A stretch of 64,000 nucleotides of DNA from CAZEHJ01 sp964512485. GTDB taxonomy: Bacteria; Bacteroidota; Rhodothermia; Rhodothermales; UBA10348. The stretch is from assembly GCA_964512485.1 (NCBI GenBank), contig CAZEHJ010000009.1:1-64000 (forward strand), given 5' to 3'. The notes under the pieces were generated by a model. That model was not told the origin of the DNA. It ran no database searches and saw nothing but the letters and a program-made list of their open reading frames with translations. Made by a program: the position numbers and the translations under genes. Below are positions 62,584 through 64,000 of this stretch, one piece after another (positions within the stretch are counted from its first letter, which is position 1; each line of letters starts with the position of its first letter).

Positions 62584-63792
62584 ATGAATACTGAACGGAG
62601 ACTTTTTTACGGCAGTTGTTTTGCGCTGATCACAACGGCCCTTTCATTCAGCATTCGGGCGGGCATCCTCGGTCAACTCGGAACCGAGTACAGCTTCACC
62701 GCCCAGCAGTTGGGTTGGATCAACTCGATGTGGTTCCTGGGCTTCCCGATTTCGATGGTAATTGGCGGACTTGTCTATCACACTGTCGGGCCAAAGAAGA
62801 TCATGCAGTTTGCTTTTTTTGCGCATGCTGTAGGAATCGTCATGACCATTTATTCAGGCAGTTACATCGGCCTGCTCATATCAACCTTGTTGATCGGTCT
62901 GGGCAATGGATGCACTGAAGCTGCTTGTAATCCCATGATTGCCGACACCTACGAAGGCGTGACAATGAGCAAGATGATGAACCGTTTCCACATGTGGTTT
63001 CCCGGTGGAATCGTGATCGGCGCGCTCGTGTCCAAATTCATGACGGATGCCGGATTTGGATGGCAGGCCCAGATCTGGGTCATCTTGCTGCCAGCGCTGG
63101 CCTACGCCTACCTGTTTTTCGGGCAGAAATTCCCCGAGGCCAAGGTGGAAGAGTCCAAAAATGTGGGTAAAAACTTTCAGGCGATGCTTTCACCCATGTT
63201 CATCTTCATCATGGCCTGTATGGCATTGACGGCTATTTCTGAATTCGGTCCACAGCAGTGGGTTGGTCTGATTCTGGCTGAAAGCGGTGCCCAACCCATG
63301 CTCATTCTGGCGCTTGTCACAGGATTGATGGCCGTTGCGCGATTCTTTGGTGGAGAGGCCGTTGGCAAACTCTCAATCACGGGTGTTTTGTTGGGGTCAG
63401 CGATTCTGGGTACCATTGGCGTCTACCTTTTCAGCACCGTAACCGGCTCAATGGCCTATCTGGCTGCCATCGTCTATGCGTTGGGCATTGCGTATTTCTG
63501 GCCGAACATGATTGGATTCGTCGCGGACAAGATGCCGAAGAGTGGAGCACTCGGCATGTCGATCGTTGGTGCTGTCGGGATGTTCTCGACGTCCATTTTC
63601 CAACCAATCATTGGCGATTGGATCGATAGCGATAGGGCCGAAGCTGCCGCTGCCGGATTTACTGGCGGCGAACTGGATTTGGTAGCAGGTCAGGCCACAC
63701 TGGGAACGATGGTTCTCTTCCCCGCCATTCTGATCGTGCTCTTTACTATCCTTCACTTCTGGGTCAGAAAACCTTCTGCCGAAGCGGCTTGA
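62584..63792 (+). CDS. MFS transporter
   Basis: A 402-residue protein with 12 hydrophobic helices. It starts RRLFYGSCFALITTALSFSI and has AQQLGWINSMWFLGFPISMV, NPMIADTYEGVTMSKMMNRF, a central charged loop (EAKVEESKNVGKNFQAM) and IAYFWPNMIGFVADKMPKSG. The overall shape is near the sugar/nucleoside or FucP-type branch of the MFS, but the substrate is not known. Its location after the secreted dipeptidase would suit uptake of the products. Confidence 0.88.
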   Translation: MNTERRLFYGSCFALITTALSFSIRAGILGQLGTEYSFTAQQLGWINSMWFLGFPISMVIGGLVYHTVGPKKIMQFAFFAHAVGIVMTIYSGSYIGLLISTLLIGLGNGCTEAACNPMIADTYEGVTMSKMMNRFHMWFPGGIVIGALVSKFMTDAGFGWQAQIWVILLPALAYAYLFFGQKFPEAKVEESKNVGKNFQAMLSPMFIFIMACMALTAISEFGPQQWVGLILAESGAQPMLILALVTGLMAVARFFGGEAVGKLSITGVLLGSAILGTIGVYLFSTVTGSMAYLAAIVYALGIAYFWPNMIGFVADKMPKSGALGMSIVGAVGMFSTSIFQPIIGDWIDSDRAEAAAAGFTGGELDLVAGQATLGTMVLFPAILIVLFTILHFWVRKPSAEAA

Positions 63793-63916
63793 CTACATCT
63801 TGCCATTGCCATGATTTGCGGCTTAACGGATTGTTTAACAAGCGGTTGAGGTTGTTTAGCTCACGCTAGAAAGTTATGTTGCTCGTCTCCCACCCAAAAT
63901 CAAACACACGTTTGAT

Positions 63917-64000
63917 GTGAGCGAAATTACCGACTTACTGGCGGAAGGGGTTGAGGAATTCAACTCCTGGCGGGCCAAGAACCGTGCTGTTTCGATCGAT
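63917..64000 (+). CDS. N-terminus of a probable pentapeptide-repeat protein, cut by window edge
   Basis: A GTG at 63917 opens 28 codons to the end of the window: SEITDLLAEGVEEFNSWRA and then KNRAVSID. The pattern 'LL-x-EGV-x-x-(F/W)N-x-WR' is typical for the leader of pentapeptide-repeat proteins, which go on with ADLxxA units. No repeat is visible because of the cut, so the call rests on this leader. The frame is open from 63860 upstream without an ATG. Confidence 0.45.
   Translation, partial: MSEITDLLAEGVEEFNSWRAKNRAVSID

Overview
The window looks like a chromosomal stretch from a free-living, heterotrophic, Gram-negative bacterium of the Bacteroidota/Rhodothermota side of the tree (Rhodothermales or Balneolales type, probably marine). 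The signs are a Bacteroidota-type PruA, a fused NagB/PIG-L deaminase, a TonB receptor with a carboxypeptidase-regulatory N-domain, PEGA-domain envelope proteins, a CGC-type bacilliredoxin and one promoter-like TAnnTTTG box. This placement is inference; no rRNA is present. Two runs of exactly 100 N (13356-13455 and 19884-19983) mark scaffold joins, so this is probably a metagenome or draft assembly.

Layout. 1-2123 (-): an unrecognised protein made of tandem 52-residue repeats, cut by the window edge. 2530-6702 (+): P5C dehydrogenase, a diaminopentanoate-dehydrogenase-like oxidoreductase, a small membrane protein and a GntR regulator. 6667-14273 (-): mscL, then a tight rodZ-ligA-sodium symporter-pgpH operon (envelope, replication, cyclic-di-AMP turnover). 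14414-22861 (-): PEGA/OmpA-like protein, a membrane-fused spermidine-synthase-like protein, a secreted esterase, tRNA-Pro(GGG) and a TonB receptor, several separated by strong terminators. 22949-25191: MerR regulator, EamA exporter, outer-membrane protein. 25188-31208 (-): CvpA, YqeY and a three-gene envelope operon whose first gene joins a zincin peptidase, a TolB-like propeller and an outer-membrane barrel.

31347-38899 (-): a long same-strand block with thiolase, FluC, LuxC-type acyl-CoA reductase, YqjE-like proteins, adenylate kinase, polyprenyl synthase, HPr and enzyme I. No PTS permease is visible, so the PTS pair here may be regulatory. 39026-43793: small ORF, bacilliredoxin, greA with a terminated leader RNA, threonine aldolase, NagB/PIG-L. 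44119-51538 (+): pyruvate:ferredoxin oxidoreductase with an odd Pro/Gly tail, DHOD-like protein, gamma-glutamyltransferase, membrane protein. 51543-60463 (-): two secreted amidohydrolases, a Rieske oxygenase next to proC and an aldo/keto reductase, a Bor-like lipoprotein and a penicillin-acylase-type hydrolase. 60642-64000 (+): M2 (ACE-type) dipeptidase, MFS transporter and the start of a probable pentapeptide-repeat protein.

Together the genes describe an organism living on peptides, amino acids and amides: secreted hydrolases release substrates, a TonB receptor and transporters take them up, and PruA, threonine aldolase and PFOR feed central metabolism. I see no insertion sequence, prophage, CRISPR array or recognised defence island. 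The least explained items are the 52-residue repeat protein, the greA leader RNA, the peptidase-propeller-barrel operon, the NifJ tail and a 13-bp inverted repeat at 53326-53358.
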